Position numbers and translations under genes: made by a program. This document shows positions 24,070 through 37,379 of a stretch of DNA of 64,000 nucleotides, piece by piece. Each line of letters starts with the position of its first letter. Within the stretch, counting starts at the first letter, position 1. Under the pieces are notes generated by a model. That model saw only the letters and a list, made by a program, of their open reading frames with translations, made no database searches and was not told where the DNA came from. This DNA is from Mya arenaria (lineage: Eukaryota > Mollusca > Bivalvia > Myida > Myidae). The stretch spans positions 23,351,473 through 23,415,472 of the forward strand of contig NC_069126.1 in NCBI RefSeq assembly GCF_026914265.1, given 5' to 3'.

Positions 24070-26393
24070 TTAGCAGTGAAATATATAGGTATCGTTTTCA
24101 TGAGAATTAAAAAAAAACCTCTTTGTTAACATGCGTTAATTTGTTTGCCATTCGGCCTAGGTCGTAGGGGCAATAGGCTGAACATGTGTTTTACCGGTAA
24201 ACCACTCGTGTTGCTGTCAGATTCAGCTGATGCCTGGACGATTCTGTAACGCGATCCGGAAAATAGCTATTTACAACTGGATTGAGTATTACACTTAAAA
24301 CATGTTACAATATATATAGTTTTATATTATTTGCATGACTCGGCGAGTATCAGTTTTGCGGCCCCGGCCGATTATCGTTTTGTGGCCCGCCTCTGTAACG
24401 TTAGTTCCTGAATTCAGTTTGCGCTTTCATAATGGTGAACGGCGTAATCATGGAGTGTAGTTTTAACTACGTAATCACAATGTGTTGATTTGTTCAAACA
24501 GAACATTTTTCAAATCTTTAAAGGATGGCAAACGCGAACGCATTTTAGGAAAGAGTTTTTTTATTCAGTGTTGACATTGAAATAAGAAAAAGACAAACGA
24601 GGCGGCATAATTGTACTTACTTAACATTTTGTACACTGTACATATATTTCGAAATAAATACCATAAAGTAGATTCATTTGTTTATTTTAGAACAGAACGT
24701 TATTCTACTTGACACGAGTTCATTGTACGCATTATCTATCCTGAGCAAAGCAGGATGGTTTTATACCTGATATGCATCGATTCCTTTAGGGAAATGGATT
24801 CGCCTTCCACATTAAGAAATTTCTAGAAAATTAGTAAATTTCTTCCATCAATAAGTGACAGGAAGAGCATGTTGAAGAGAAATGTATGTGATAAGTGCAG
24901 TGCAAATCTATGATACACCATGAGCGCCGAAACAGTACTTGACGAAAACACTCTACGGAGGGGACAATGTCCTTGGCAATTGATGACGAAGCCACTGTGA
25001 AGACTCTGTGTAGTTCACAAAAATTGAAAACTGTTGATGTTCAGATATGGTTTAAAAATATAGAAACAGCAGTGTACCAAAGACATAAAGTATCACTATC
25101 GATAAATGTTAGAAATATGATGTAAACATATTAATAATCAATGCCTTTAGAGCTAACATGTTTAATTCTTGTCTATATGATTATTTGCCCGTTACTTTGA
25201 CCCTTGCACTATTGTACTGACAAATATTGTATTTCATGTAAATCCACAAGATTCTTGTAGTGTTAAGTATCTGTATATACGTTATGCTCTTCATGCTATG
25301 GAGGAAACAAAAATCCTTTTTCTATGAAATGGACTTGTCACAAACAATGAATGTTACTGGCAAGGCACTTGTCCGATTGTTAAACTTGCTAGTTTTGTTT
25401 AGACAGGACTTTTTGATAATTTCGTTTTAAATCGGCTACAACTATTTTGCTTGATATCTGTGCTGGACATTACAAGTCCGGCACCCATCATTTCCAGATG
25501 ACGGTACAATCCACTTCTTATTTGTTATACTTTTAACGTGCATGATAGTGTTTACAGACAGCTGTTGTCCACGTACTAAGTTTTTTGGGATATATTTTAT
25601 TTGATTAGGACTGAAGACATATGTAGTATATTTATAAGCTTATACGCTCAGCTTCAGCGATTCAAAAAACAGACCTGTGATTGGCTGGCGGAAAGATCGT
25701 CAGAAATTGGCCTTCTTTTTGTCGTCATCATAACCTGACGCAGAGCATATGAAAAGTGTTAACAGTATTGACTCGAACATGTCAGAAGGGAACAAAAGTA
25801 CTTGCATTGCCCTAGAATTTTCTAAACATACGGATAATGAGCTTTTTGCATGAGTCACTCGGCGTTATGACGTCATTGTTTATTTTATTGCTACCTTTCG
25901 ATTAGACAATCGCCCTTCCTTTGCGCAGACGTTGAAAACCGATAAAAGACTTATTTCCTTAAATTTACCTGAAATACTTGAACTCTTAAAACTGATTTAT
26001 ATTTGCAGATTGAGAAATGTCGCCTGAGTGTTTGGCATGTTGCACGAAGGTCGGGAAATACGATTAAATCATGAAATACGTCCAAATTATGCAGCCAGAA
26101 GTGACAGTTTAATAGAGATAATACATGGGCATACATGGTATTTGCAATACTGCGAACATATTCTAGAAATTAAGTTAAGAACCAAACTCCGGCGTACTTC
26201 TACTTCTAAGAACCACTGAATACTACTTTTGAAAAACCATTGAATGCAAAATCTTTATTCAGCCCTCAATAATCATAATGAAAAATTCAAATAAAATTCA
26301 AACAATATGAGGTTAATAGTGAACACAGAAGAAACACGACTACAGTATTAGACAAATCAACAATGCTGATGGTAGTTGAGCTGTTAAATATCA

Positions 26394-27312
26394 AAAGGGA
26401 CTAGACACCAGATGATACAGTTGTCCAAAACATACATACAAATTGTAGCGTTGTGTACAACGCATTGAATCGTACTTACAGATGATCACATCGCTTACGA
26501 CACATTTATATTTTCGCAGTTTTTGCGTGTTTTTCAAAAATCGAAAATCAACTTGGTCTGATCCCGTAAATCCTAGTTAGTTTAAAAAAGAGCCGATATA
26601 TTTATCATCACTTATCAAGTTACTTTAAAATGCTTAGTATACGCATTTCATGACTTCCAAAAAGACGAACAGTGCAAGGAAGCATAACACTGCTGCGAAA
26701 CCACGTAGACAAAGAACCTGATGGATTAACATCGGTGGTGAAATTGATCGATGGAAACTTTTGAAAGAGATTCACACCGCTGAAAATGACTGCGAGTTGG
26801 CTTTAACGCTTATTGACAGGTTAGTGTGTGAAACGATGACGTGACTTGCAAGATGTTCGGAAAAACTATTCCGCACTTTTTAAAATGGGGAAACTTAGCT
26901 GTAACTACATCTGGGCCGACTAAATTGTCACGTTTATTCTTTAAATCATGTATAATGATGTATTATCGGCCACATACTAGCTCGTTTTCACAATTCTATG
27001 CTTGTTTTGAGGAAATACAGTATTTGCCGATTTTTAGATCATCTGGTCCCAATTTCTCGAAACTTCTTAAGTCCCTTATAACAGGATTAAGCTAATCTCA
27101 CTATTTTTGTTGTTATATTAAATGTGTTATATTTAATTCTTCAAGATTTTTTAGATATTATGTAGGAATAATCTGTTTGATTATCAGAATAAACCAATTT
27201 TCATTTATTAAAATCCATTTTCAGTATGTATTTTGGCTAATTGAAATAAGCGACTTAAGCCTGTTAAGCTTAAGAAGTTTCGAGAAATTGGGGCCAGATG
27301 TCTAGTTCCTTT
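26394..27312. mobile_element. MITE, GGGACTAGACACCAGATG family (copy 3), interrupted
   Basis: The left end AAAGGGACTAGACACCAGAT and the inverted right end AGATGTCTAGTTCCTTT are split near the right end by the GGCCCC-family element at 27045-27295. The same nested arrangement is present in duplication copy 2, so both insertions predate the duplication. Confidence 0.8.
27045..27295. mobile_element. MITE, GGCCCC family, nested (duplication copy 1)
   Basis: GGTCCCAATTTCTCGAAACT to GTTTCGAGAAATTGGGGCC, inserted in the terminal ATCATCTGG-TGTCTAG of the outer element. The uninterrupted outer end is seen at 16105-16126. Confidence 0.8.
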
Positions 27313-29173
27313 GAAAGCAAATGCCATCTATATAACTAATATCAATTAACAAAGCAACATTGCAAACAAGGAACAAAACAATATTATCAAAAGGAAGGTG
27401 CTTTTTTGTAGTAATAAAAATATACTTTATCGGAACTGTATTCCATTATCTTTGACATAAACTAAAATCTATCCAATCAAGTTTCTGTATGCTAGCCTTT
27501 TTTAAGTCCACAGTGGACATTCTCATACGTCTCATTAATCTATATTTAGGTTTTACTGATTGCTTATAAGTTTCTAGTTTTCACTGTCCTTAGATGTGTC
27601 CGTCGTGTAGGATGTCGCCAAGCTCATGAATATTCTAGGCGTGTGACTTATTTCGGACGACCACGTGTAGCACGATGGATCGGAGGTGGTCTAGTATGTG
27701 CTGTCAATGTAATAAATCCAGTTTATATGTGCGAAAGATAACCGGTTGTCATTTGTCGAAGTTATTGTAATTGGCAGCTATTTTGAAATGATTTTACAAG
27801 TTAATCATCAACAAGTCATTTAAACAGTCAATCCTTCAATTATGTAGTCTGATTCCAGGAATAAACGCAAGCACGTTCATATAAATGTTAAAACACTTCG
27901 CCATGAAAACTGTCCACTCATGCTAGACATATCGTCACCATTTACCACTCAAATTCATTTCTGTAAATGTCCTGAAGTACATTGTGGGCGATGTACGTGT
28001 CGATTTTGGTCAGCCGCCTCACATTTCACAGGTGCATTGTCTGCTTTGGCAAGTTCATTTGTTTATATTAAGAAATACAAAAATAATGAATTGAATTAAG
28101 GCCTCTTGAATGCTTCTTATAACTTCACTGTCTACTAGCAAAAACTGACGTCAAAACTGATAACTCTGTTCCATACAATATTTTTCAAAACAATAACCAT
28201 AATCATTCAATTTTGGAAAACTTTCGATTCACGGTTGACTTTTTGAAATTATATTTGTCTGACATAGAAAAAAATGTTGTACGTGACATTTTATAATTAA
28301 ATGATACAATCATATTAACCGAGGTTTGGTATAAAAAATATCAAAATTCGTAGTGTGTTGAGAGGTGCAGGCAAGTCCCGTAGCTTTCCGCGATTCAAAT
28401 TACATTATCATTGGAGCAAATACGCTATGTGTAAATCTCAAGCCAGGTGTACATAAGCGAGTACCGGATAGCATTACAGACATCAGAATGAGCAGTCTCA
28501 AACGTACCACAACACGAGTTGTTTACAAATAAAACACATGTTCAGCCAATTACTCGTGTGGCAAACAAATTAACTCAAGTAAACAGGAAATTAAATTTCT
28601 TTTGATTCATATTTTTTGTTACGTCTGCCAGTTATCTTCACGGCATGATGATGGTGCTAAAACACCATGTTTTTCTCCACAGGTAAATACCCTTACTGGT
28701 TTGAATGGCGGGTGGCTTTCTGCAGCAACTGAAACTGTAAGCAAATTCACAAATACTCGCCTGAACCTCGTCCACAAGATACCTGAGATGAAAAATTCGT
28801 TTTTCAAAATTCACCATTGAAACGTGCGCGCGTTTGTTCCTTCCGCGGGTAAAACAATTCAATATACAAGGACAAACCTATTTTAGTCAAATATACAAAG
28901 TTTGACAGGCCCGGAAAGACCCTTTGAAGAGCTGGGAAAAGGTTACCGACAATGTAAAGCTAAAATGAAGAAACAAACGCCTTGTATACTCTATATTATT
29001 GGCATTGGTTTTGTGAAAAACGGACCCGAGAAATGTTGTGTTGTAAAGTATTTGCATTAGACGCATTAAAACTACGTAGGTATATTTTAAATTATAAGAT
29101 GTTGTCGGTGATTTCGGGTCCAATATCACAAAAATACTTAAACTCTGTTTCGATGCACAAGACAAGGGCCAAA

Positions 29174-29678
29174 TGACAATGAACTAGGGCCACAGACGAC
29201 AATGAACTAGGGCCACAGACGACAATGAACTAGGGCCACAGACGACAATGAACTAGGGCCACAGACGACAATGAACTAGGGCCACAGACGACAATGAACT
29301 AGGGCCACAGACGACAATGAACTAGGGCCACAGACGACAATGAACTAGGGCCACAGACGACAATGAACTAGGGCCACAGACGACAATGAACTAGGGCCAC
29401 AGACGACAATGAACTAGGGCCACAGACGACAATGAACTAGGGCCACAGACGACAATGAACTAGGGCCACAGACGACAATGAACTAGGGCCACAGACGACA
29501 ATGAACTAGGGCCAAACGACAATGAACTAGGGCCACAGACGACAATGAACTAGGGCCACAGACGACAATGAACTAGGGCCACAGACGACAATGAACTAGG
29601 GCCACAGACGACAATGAACTAGGGCCACAGACGACAATGAACTAGGGCCACAGGCGACAATGAACTAGGGCCACAGAC
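29174..29678. repeat. 23-bp minisatellite in copy 2 (GGGCCA type)
   Basis: About 22 almost identical units of ACAGACGACAATGAACTAGG-GCC. All have GGGCCA, where the copy 1 array has GGGACA. One unit is short (near 29513). Confidence 0.92.
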
Positions 29679-32600
29679 ATACAAACACTTTACACACATA
29701 TGCTAACACCACAAACAGACCACACATGCATCAAGATAGCTTTACCGATAAAGTATCAGTGAAACACGAGTACACGGGGACACGAACAATCTTGGGGCTT
29801 ATACTAGTTTGAATGGCCATAACCTTAAACTTTTTCCCTAAACCTATCAATAATTACAAAATTAAACAATAAGCCTTATCAGCAAGCAATGATGATTTAA
29901 GTAAAAAATAGCATAACAAGTTATAAACGGATCAAGTCAGTTCCAGTAATCAACGGCCGGATACAAACATCACCTGTAAACGAATGTATCAAGCTAGAGC
30001 AGCAGAGCTAGCTCTTGAAATTCAAAGACATCCATCTGACAACTCGCTTGGGCAAGTTTTAAAACTTGTCTTCATATAGATTAATAATGACAGTAGCACT
30101 GTACATTTCGAGAGAAATCATCAAGTCACGACGGCCCTCATTGGCTGAGTATATTCACACTGCAGAGAATTATCCTACATCTTGCATTCATTTGCTTCAT
30201 AATCCACGTATGATACGTATTTTGTATCTGAATAGATCAACCGTATTTGTGAGGAAAAGCGATGTTCAAGATTAATAAACAAAATACTACAGGGGCTTAA
30301 TATACATAATACTACAAAGGATTATACAGCGCAGTATAGCATAGAATATAATATATGAGATGTGTGGTACATGTCAACAATAGCTGTTATCATTAGTGTA
30401 ACGCCTAAAAATGACATAACATATACTTTGAAATACACACTCAGTCACATACATTCGAAAACATACATGCCACTGAAGGCCGTATTCCTAAAGCCTTTCA
30501 GCGATTTCTTTCTTCTAAGTAAAGTTCTTCGAATTATGAAACAAAACAATTTTTATATGTACTCTATTTTTCATCAAATTAATTCATACGCTTGTGTTAA
30601 ACCATTGTTAGTTTTCTTAAAATGCAACTTAGAAAAACCTGAACTTTCAAGTTGAACTGTTTAAATTCTAATGAGATGCTTTATTTCTAGGGCCCAGACA
30701 TATATTTAAACTTAGAAGTTACATCGGTTATGCCATACATACACAGTGTTACAGCTGGATCCCGACGCTTTTCAAAGAGAGCTGTGGCAACCCCAGATTT
30801 ATTTATATTTAAGCGATGAGTATAAGCGGGTTGTTCGAAACTGAAAACGATCTTGGCATGACAAAATGTTTCGTAGTCTGTTGTTGATATGAGCCTGAAT
30901 TTCAGAGAATGTGGAGCTCGTGCTGTGGTTCTTGACGATGTTACATACCCAACTATGAAGTAATTGACTCTACTGAAATACACGATCAGCGGTGTGTTCA
31001 CAGTGTTTTTTTATGCCTCCATTGTTTCCCAGGTCAATTGTTGAAAAACTCATAGAAAGGATGCGGCTGGTATAATTTCAGCGGCTGGTTGCGTTTCTTG
31101 CGGGTCTTCTCTGATCAATTCTTACTTCATGGAGTTCGGCCTTAGTGTTTGGATTCCATTTTTATTCCATACATTTTATCAGTATAAAGATTGGTTCGTG
31201 CCAGGGATCTGACCCACTGGACCATACATAAAATGATTGATATACAGATAAATCATGGGCACACGGTACATTCGGGACTTAATATTACTCCTGTAGTTCA
31301 CAGCCGAATGTTGCTTAGTAATTTAGCAGTGAAATATATCGGTATCGTTTTCTTGAGGATTAAAAAAAATAACTCTTTGTTAACATGCGTTAATTTTTTT
31401 GCCATTCGGCCTAGGTCGCAGGAGCAATAGGCTGAACATGTGTTTTACCGGTAAACCACTCGTGTTGCTGTCAGATTGAGCTGATGCCTGGACGATTCTG
31501 TAAAGCGATCCGGAAAACAGCTATTTACATCTAAATTGAGTATTACACTATAATATATAGTTTTATGTCATTTTCATGACTCGGCGATTATCAGTTTTGC
31601 GGTCCCGGCCGATTTTCGTTTTGTGGTCCGCTTGTGTAACGTTAGCTCTTGAATTCAGTATTCGCTTTCATAATCGTGAACGGCGTAATCATGGAGTGAA
31701 GTATTAACCACGTAATCACAATGTGTTGATTTGTTTAAACAGAAAATCTTTCAAATCTTTAGAGGAAGGCAAAAGCGAACGTATTTTAGGAAAGTATGCT
31801 AGTTATCGATAACCAGTGTAGACTAATAGTGCGGAGTTTTGTTATTCAGACATTGAAATAAGAAAAAAAAAGAAAAACGAGGCGGCATATTTGTACTTTC
31901 TTACATTGTGTACACTGTGCATATATTTCGAAATAAAAAATACAAGGTATATTCATTTGTTAATTTTAGAACATAAAGTTGTTGTACTTGACACGAGTTC
32001 ATTTTACACATTATCTATCCGTTGATGAGCAAAGCAGCACGTTTTTATACCTGCTATGCATCGATTCCTTTAAAGATATGGACTCGTGTTCTACATTAAG
32101 ACATTCCTAGAAACTATTGAATTTCCATCAATATGTGACAGGAAGAGTATATCGAAGAGATATGTACGTAAGACGTGCAGTGCAAATCTCTGATACTCCA
32201 TGAACGCCGAAACAGCACTTGCAGAAAACACTTTACAAACGGGACAATGTTCTTGGCAATTCATGTTGAAGACATTGTGTAGCCACTGTGCAGTTAACAA
32301 AAATTGAAAACTGTTTAAAGATATGGTTTAAAAAAATAGAAACAAAAGTGTACCAAAAACATAAAGTATCTATATAGAGTTTATATGGAATGCACTTGTC
32401 ACGAACAATGAATGTTACTGGCTAGGCACTTGTCTGATTGCTTAACTTGCTAGTGTTGTTCAGACAGGACTTTTTGATAATCTCGTTTAAAATCGGATAA
32501 AACTATTTTGCTTAATAACTGTGCTAGATATTTCAAATATTTCCAGATGACGTTACACTCCATTTCTTATTTCTTATACTTTTAAAGTGTATGGTATTGT

Positions 32601-33460
32601 TCACAGCTGTTTTCTACGTACTAAGTTTTTATAATTATACAAATTAACAACCTTAGGTATACGAAAAAGAGTTCGGATATCTTTTATTCGATAAGGACTG
32701 GAAACATATGTAATATATGTATAAGCTTATACGCTCAATTTCAGCGATTCAAAAGCAGGTCTCTGCTTGGCTGGTGGAAACGTCGTCAGAACTCGGCCTT
32801 CTTTTTGTCGTCATCATTACCGAACGCAGAGCTTATGAAAAGAATTAACCGTATTGATTCGAACATAAGAAAAGGGAACAAAAATAGTTGCATTGCCCTA
32901 GAATTTTCTAATCATACCGATAATGAGCTTTTTGCATGCTCGGCGTTATGACGTCATCGTTTATTTTATTGCTGCCTTTCGATTAGACAATCGCTGTTCC
33001 TTTGCGCAGACGTTAAAAACCGATAACAGACTTATTTCCTTTTTATCTGAAATATTTGAACCCTTAAAACATATTTATAATTGCAGATTGAGAAATGGCA
33101 CCCGAGTGTTTGGCATATTGCATGAAGGTCTGGAAATACGATTAAATCCTGCAATACGTCCAAATTATGCAGACAGAAGTGTCAGTTTAATAGAGACAAT
33201 ACATGGGCATACATGGTAATTGCAATACTGCGAATATATTCTAGAAATTAAGTTAAGAACCAGCTCCGGCGTACTTCTAATTTTAAGAACCATTGAATAC
33301 TAATTTAGATAAATCATTGAATGCAAAATTTTCATTCAGCCCACAATGAAAAATTCAAATAAAACTGAAACAATATGAGGTTAATAGTGAACACAGAAGA
33401 AACACGACTACAGTATTAGACAAATCAACAATGCTGATGGTAGTTGAGCTGTTAAATATC

Positions 33461-34379
33461 AAAGGGACTAGACACCAGATGTTACAGTTGTCCAAAACAC
33501 ACATACAAATTTTAGCGTTGTGTACAACGCATTGAATCGTACTTACAGATGATCACATCGCTTACGACACATTTATATTTTCGCAGTTTTTGCGTGTTTT
33601 TCAAAATCGAAAATCTACTTGGTCTGATCCCGTAAATCCTAGTTAGTTTAAAAAAGAGCCGATATATTTATCATCACTTATCAAGTTACTTTAAAATGCT
33701 TAGTATACGCATTTCATGACTTCCAAAAAGACGAACAGTGCAAGGAAGCATAACACTGCTGCGAAACCACGTAGACAAAGAACCTGATGGATTAACATTG
33801 GTGGTGAAATTGATCGATGGACACTTTTGAAAGAGATTCACACCGCTGAAAATGACTGCGAGTTGGCTTTAACGCTTATTGACAGGTTAGTGTGTGAAAC
33901 GATGACGTGACTTGCAAGATGTTCGGAAAAAACATTCCGCACTTTTTAAAATGGGGAAACTTAGCTGTAACTACATCTGGGCCGACAAAATTGTCACGTT
34001 TATTCTTTAAATCATGTATAATGATGTATTATCGGCCACATACTAGCTCGTTTTCACAATTCTATGCTTGTTTTGAAGAAATACAGTATTTGCCGATTGT
34101 TAGATCATCTGGTCCCAATTTCTCGAAACTTCTTAAGTCCCTTATAACAGGATTAAGCTAATCTCACTATTTTTGTTGTTATATTAAATGTGTTATTTTT
34201 AATTCTTCAAGATTTTTTAGAAATTATGTAAGAATAATCTGTATGATTATCAGAATAAACCAATTTTCATTTATTAAAATCCATTTTCAGTATGTATTTT
34301 GGCTAATTGAAATAAGCGACCTATGCCTGTTAAGCTTAAGAAGTTTCGAGAAACTGGGGCCGGATGTCTAGTTCCTTTG
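33461..34379. mobile_element. MITE, GGGACTAGACACCAGATG family (copy 4), interrupted
   Basis: Duplicate of 26394-27312, with the GGCCCC-family element nested at about 34111-34361. The nested element's right end now reads GAAACTGGGGCCGG. Confidence 0.8.
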
Positions 34380-36895
34380 AAAGCAAATGCCATCTATATA
34401 ATACATATAACTAATATCAATTAATAAAGCAACATTGCAAACAAGGAACAAAACAATATTATCAAATAGGAAGGTGCTTTTTTGTAGTAATAAAAATATA
34501 CTCTATCGGAACTGTATTCCATTATCTTTGACATAAACTAAAATCTATCCAATCAAGTTTCTGTATGCTAACCTTTTTTAAGTCCACAGTGGACATTCTC
34601 ATATGTCTCATTAATCTATATTTAAGTTTTACTGATTGCTTATAGGTTTCTAGTTTTCACTGTCCTTAGATGTGTCCGTCGTGTAGGATGTCGCCAAGCT
34701 CATGAATATTCTAGGCGTGTGACTTATTTCGGACGACCACGTGTAGCACGATGGATCGGAGGTGGTCTAGTATGTGCTGTCAATGTAATAAATCCAGTTT
34801 ATATGTGCGAAAGATAACCGGTTGTCATTTTTCGAAGTTATTTTAATTGGCAGCTATTTTGAAATGATTTTACAAGTTAATCATCAACAAGTCATTAAAA
34901 CAGTCAGCTAGTCAATCCTTCAATTATGTAGTCCGATTCCAGGAATAAACGCAAACACGTTCATATAAATGTTAAAACACTTCGCCATGAAAACTGTCCA
35001 CTCATGCTAGACATATCGTCACCATTTACCACTCAAATTCATTTCTGTAAATGTCCTGAAGTACATTGTGGGCGATGTACGTGTCGATTTTGGTCAGCCG
35101 CCACACATTTCATAGGTGCATTGTCTGCTTCGGCAAGTTCATTTGTTTATATTTAGAAATACAAAAATAATGAATTGAATTAAGGCCTCTTGAATGCTTC
35201 TTATAACTTCACTGTCTACTAGCAAAAACTGACGTCAAAACTGATAACTCAGTTCCATCAACCTACAATATTTTTCAAAACAATAACCATAATCATTCAA
35301 TTTTGGAAAACTTTCGATTCACGGTTGACTTTTTTAAATTATATTTGTCTGACATAGAAAAAAATGTTGTACGTGACATTTTATAATTAAATGATACAAT
35401 CAAGTTAATGTCTTAAGTATTCCTTTGAATTGTTTTCCGACATTTTCAGAAAAGTTTTACCTTTCGATACATGAACATGAAGCTTATGGGCCTTTAATTA
35501 TGATCCGCTGTGCAAACAGACTGGTCGTTCGTTTACCATTACATTTTGTACAACAATTTGTTAACGTTAGAAAATGAAAGTCAAGGTTAAGAAATTAATC
35601 ATTCATTTTTACTTCAAAAACAGTTATAAATGTGTTTTTTACCGGTAAGAGAGAATGAAATGATATTTGAACATGCATACACATACAAAATCAAACTATA
35701 TCGTCAACAAAAATCACAGAAAAGTATAGAGCCTTTTAACAAATGATAATATATAAAAACAAACTGACGATATACATAAAATATTAGCAGGGACTAACGA
35801 AATAATGTTAAGTGTTTAAGTCATTGTAAATGTTGAACACTATTGAATGGAATCTTAAGTATGTCCCCATGCCTCAGCAGTATTTGTGGTAAGTTGTTTA
35901 GCCAAGCTATTAATTTATGACCTTACAAAATATAATATAACCGTATTACTCACGAAGGGATTAATTCATTCAATGCTTGGAGCTTATAATTAGGGAAGGG
36001 AAATGTTTATTATTCAAATGGAGTTATAAATACCAATTGACCGTAACCGGCTCACCCTAACTAATCTTTCATTCATACCAAATGAATAAATATGAGTTGT
36101 AGTAACACATGTTTTCATTTAAACGTTTACTGCTGTGGGGTTTATAATTCATTTTGGATACATTTTAGCAACCTTTTAATTCAACATTTTTTTCCTCATC
36201 ACAAGAAACGGGTAAGATTAATTGTTAAATGCCTTAAAGAAACATAATATATTTCGTTTCTCAAATAAAATGATTATAAATTATTATGAAACTTTGATAT
36301 TAAAATTTGTGCCAATGTAGTCGTATAAAAAAGTGGTGAGTAAACACGAAGTTATCCAGAGGACGCAAATACTTATGTAAAAATATCAGACCATGTTACG
36401 CACATACTGTTTTTGTAACCGTACGTAGAATTGTTATTTCGATGGACATACTACAATAAAGAATATATTATATGTACGATGGAGTGTGCACAAAATATAT
36501 ACAGGATATGAATAAAGTGGTCTAAGTATATTTTAAGTAAGCAGACGCGACGCTGTTCGATTTAATATGTGACACCAGGATCGTTTTATGGTGCATGTCG
36601 TTCTTCGGAGAACTGGTAATCGTCACTCATAGTTTCATGAATTTCTCCTGAGAGAAAGTGCCCGTTATTGTACTGGAACCAAATATCAAGCTACAGAAGA
36701 CTTATAGATGTTCCGTATAAATATAAAACCAGCTGGAACACCGACTTTCAATGAATGTGTTTATGGGAATGCAAATTAATAAATACAAGAACTAATATTA
36801 ACAGTATTATTAAGATTTGCCCATATATTGGTTTGGATGCTGATATAAATATCTTAACATTTGCTATCGAATATGCTATGGGGCGGTACCAACAA

Positions 36896-37379
36896 CAGTG
36901 TGTGTATACCACGTGATAAATTACGTCATATATGCTATGTCGGGAGGCATTAGTTTGCTTAAAACGAAGACTTATATCAAAGATAACTTTTCCTTTACAA
37001 CACCATTTTAAATGAAACAAAGGGCAGTCTATGCCGCTTAAAGAACCCCGCATTTGTTTTATAACTGAATTTTGATAAAGTCATAAGTTTCATCAAACAC
37101 TTCGACAAACATGTTTCTAAAATCATGTTTTGACAGTGCTCCGTCAGACGGCCGTAATGTGAAAAGGTTTGTCGAGGTGTTTTAAGAAACTAAACTCTCA
37201 ATCAAACTCTGGTAAATACCGAAGGCAGGGCTCCGTAAGCTGCGAAGACTGCGCTTTGTTTCATTTAAAACGGTGAAGAAATAGTGAAGTTATCCTTGTT
37301 TTAAATATTTTTCAAATCAAAATATTGCCTTCCGACGTAGCATTTATGACGTAATTTATCACGTGGTATACACACACTG
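36896..37379. mobile_element. Inverted-repeat element with CAGTGTGTGTATACC ends and AACAA flanks
   Basis: A 484-bp element. The left end CAGTGTGTGTATACCACGTG continues into ATAAATTACGTCATA, and the right end is its reverse complement finishing GTATACACACACTG. A further inverted block (AAATGAAACAAAG against CTTTGTTTCATTT) extends the symmetry. It is flanked by AACAA at 36891-36895 and 37380-37384, a possible 5-bp target duplication. Noncoding; superfamily not assigned. Confidence 0.75.

Larger units (their letters stand above)
20571..28310. repeat. Tandem segmental duplication, copy 1 (7.74 kb)
   Basis: Begins ATATTAAC-TGAGGTTTGGTA and is followed immediately by a second copy in direct orientation starting ATATTAACCGAGGTTTGGTA. 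Both end AATGATACAATCA. Collinear landmarks are GTCCCGTAGCTTTCCGCGAT (20636/28376), the 23-bp minisatellites, GTTTTACCGGTAAACCACTC (24190/31442), and the nested MITEs. No gene is recognised in either copy. Copy 1 has extra sequence at 22631-23045 and 23632-24069. Confidence 0.9.
28311..35402. repeat. Tandem segmental duplication, copy 2 (7.09 kb)
   Basis: Direct repeat of 20571-28310. By eye the right third (33360-35400 against 26300-28310) differs at only a few positions. The middle (31340-32640) has many substitutions and indels. The last 0.5 kb (34905-35400) is also related to 49656-50150 upstream of pseudogene C. No gene is recognised. Confidence 0.9.

Noticed and set aside
23838..24101. 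87-codon minus-strand open frame rich in Cys and Phe
   Set aside because: It lies across the A/C-rich interior and right end of the PIF/Harbinger-like MITE. Its composition comes from the AACAACAA tract.
29174..29678. Regular 23-bp repeats resembling a CRISPR array
   Set aside because: The units are directly adjacent with no unique spacers, no cas genes are present, and the DNA is animal-type with spliced genes. It is a minisatellite.
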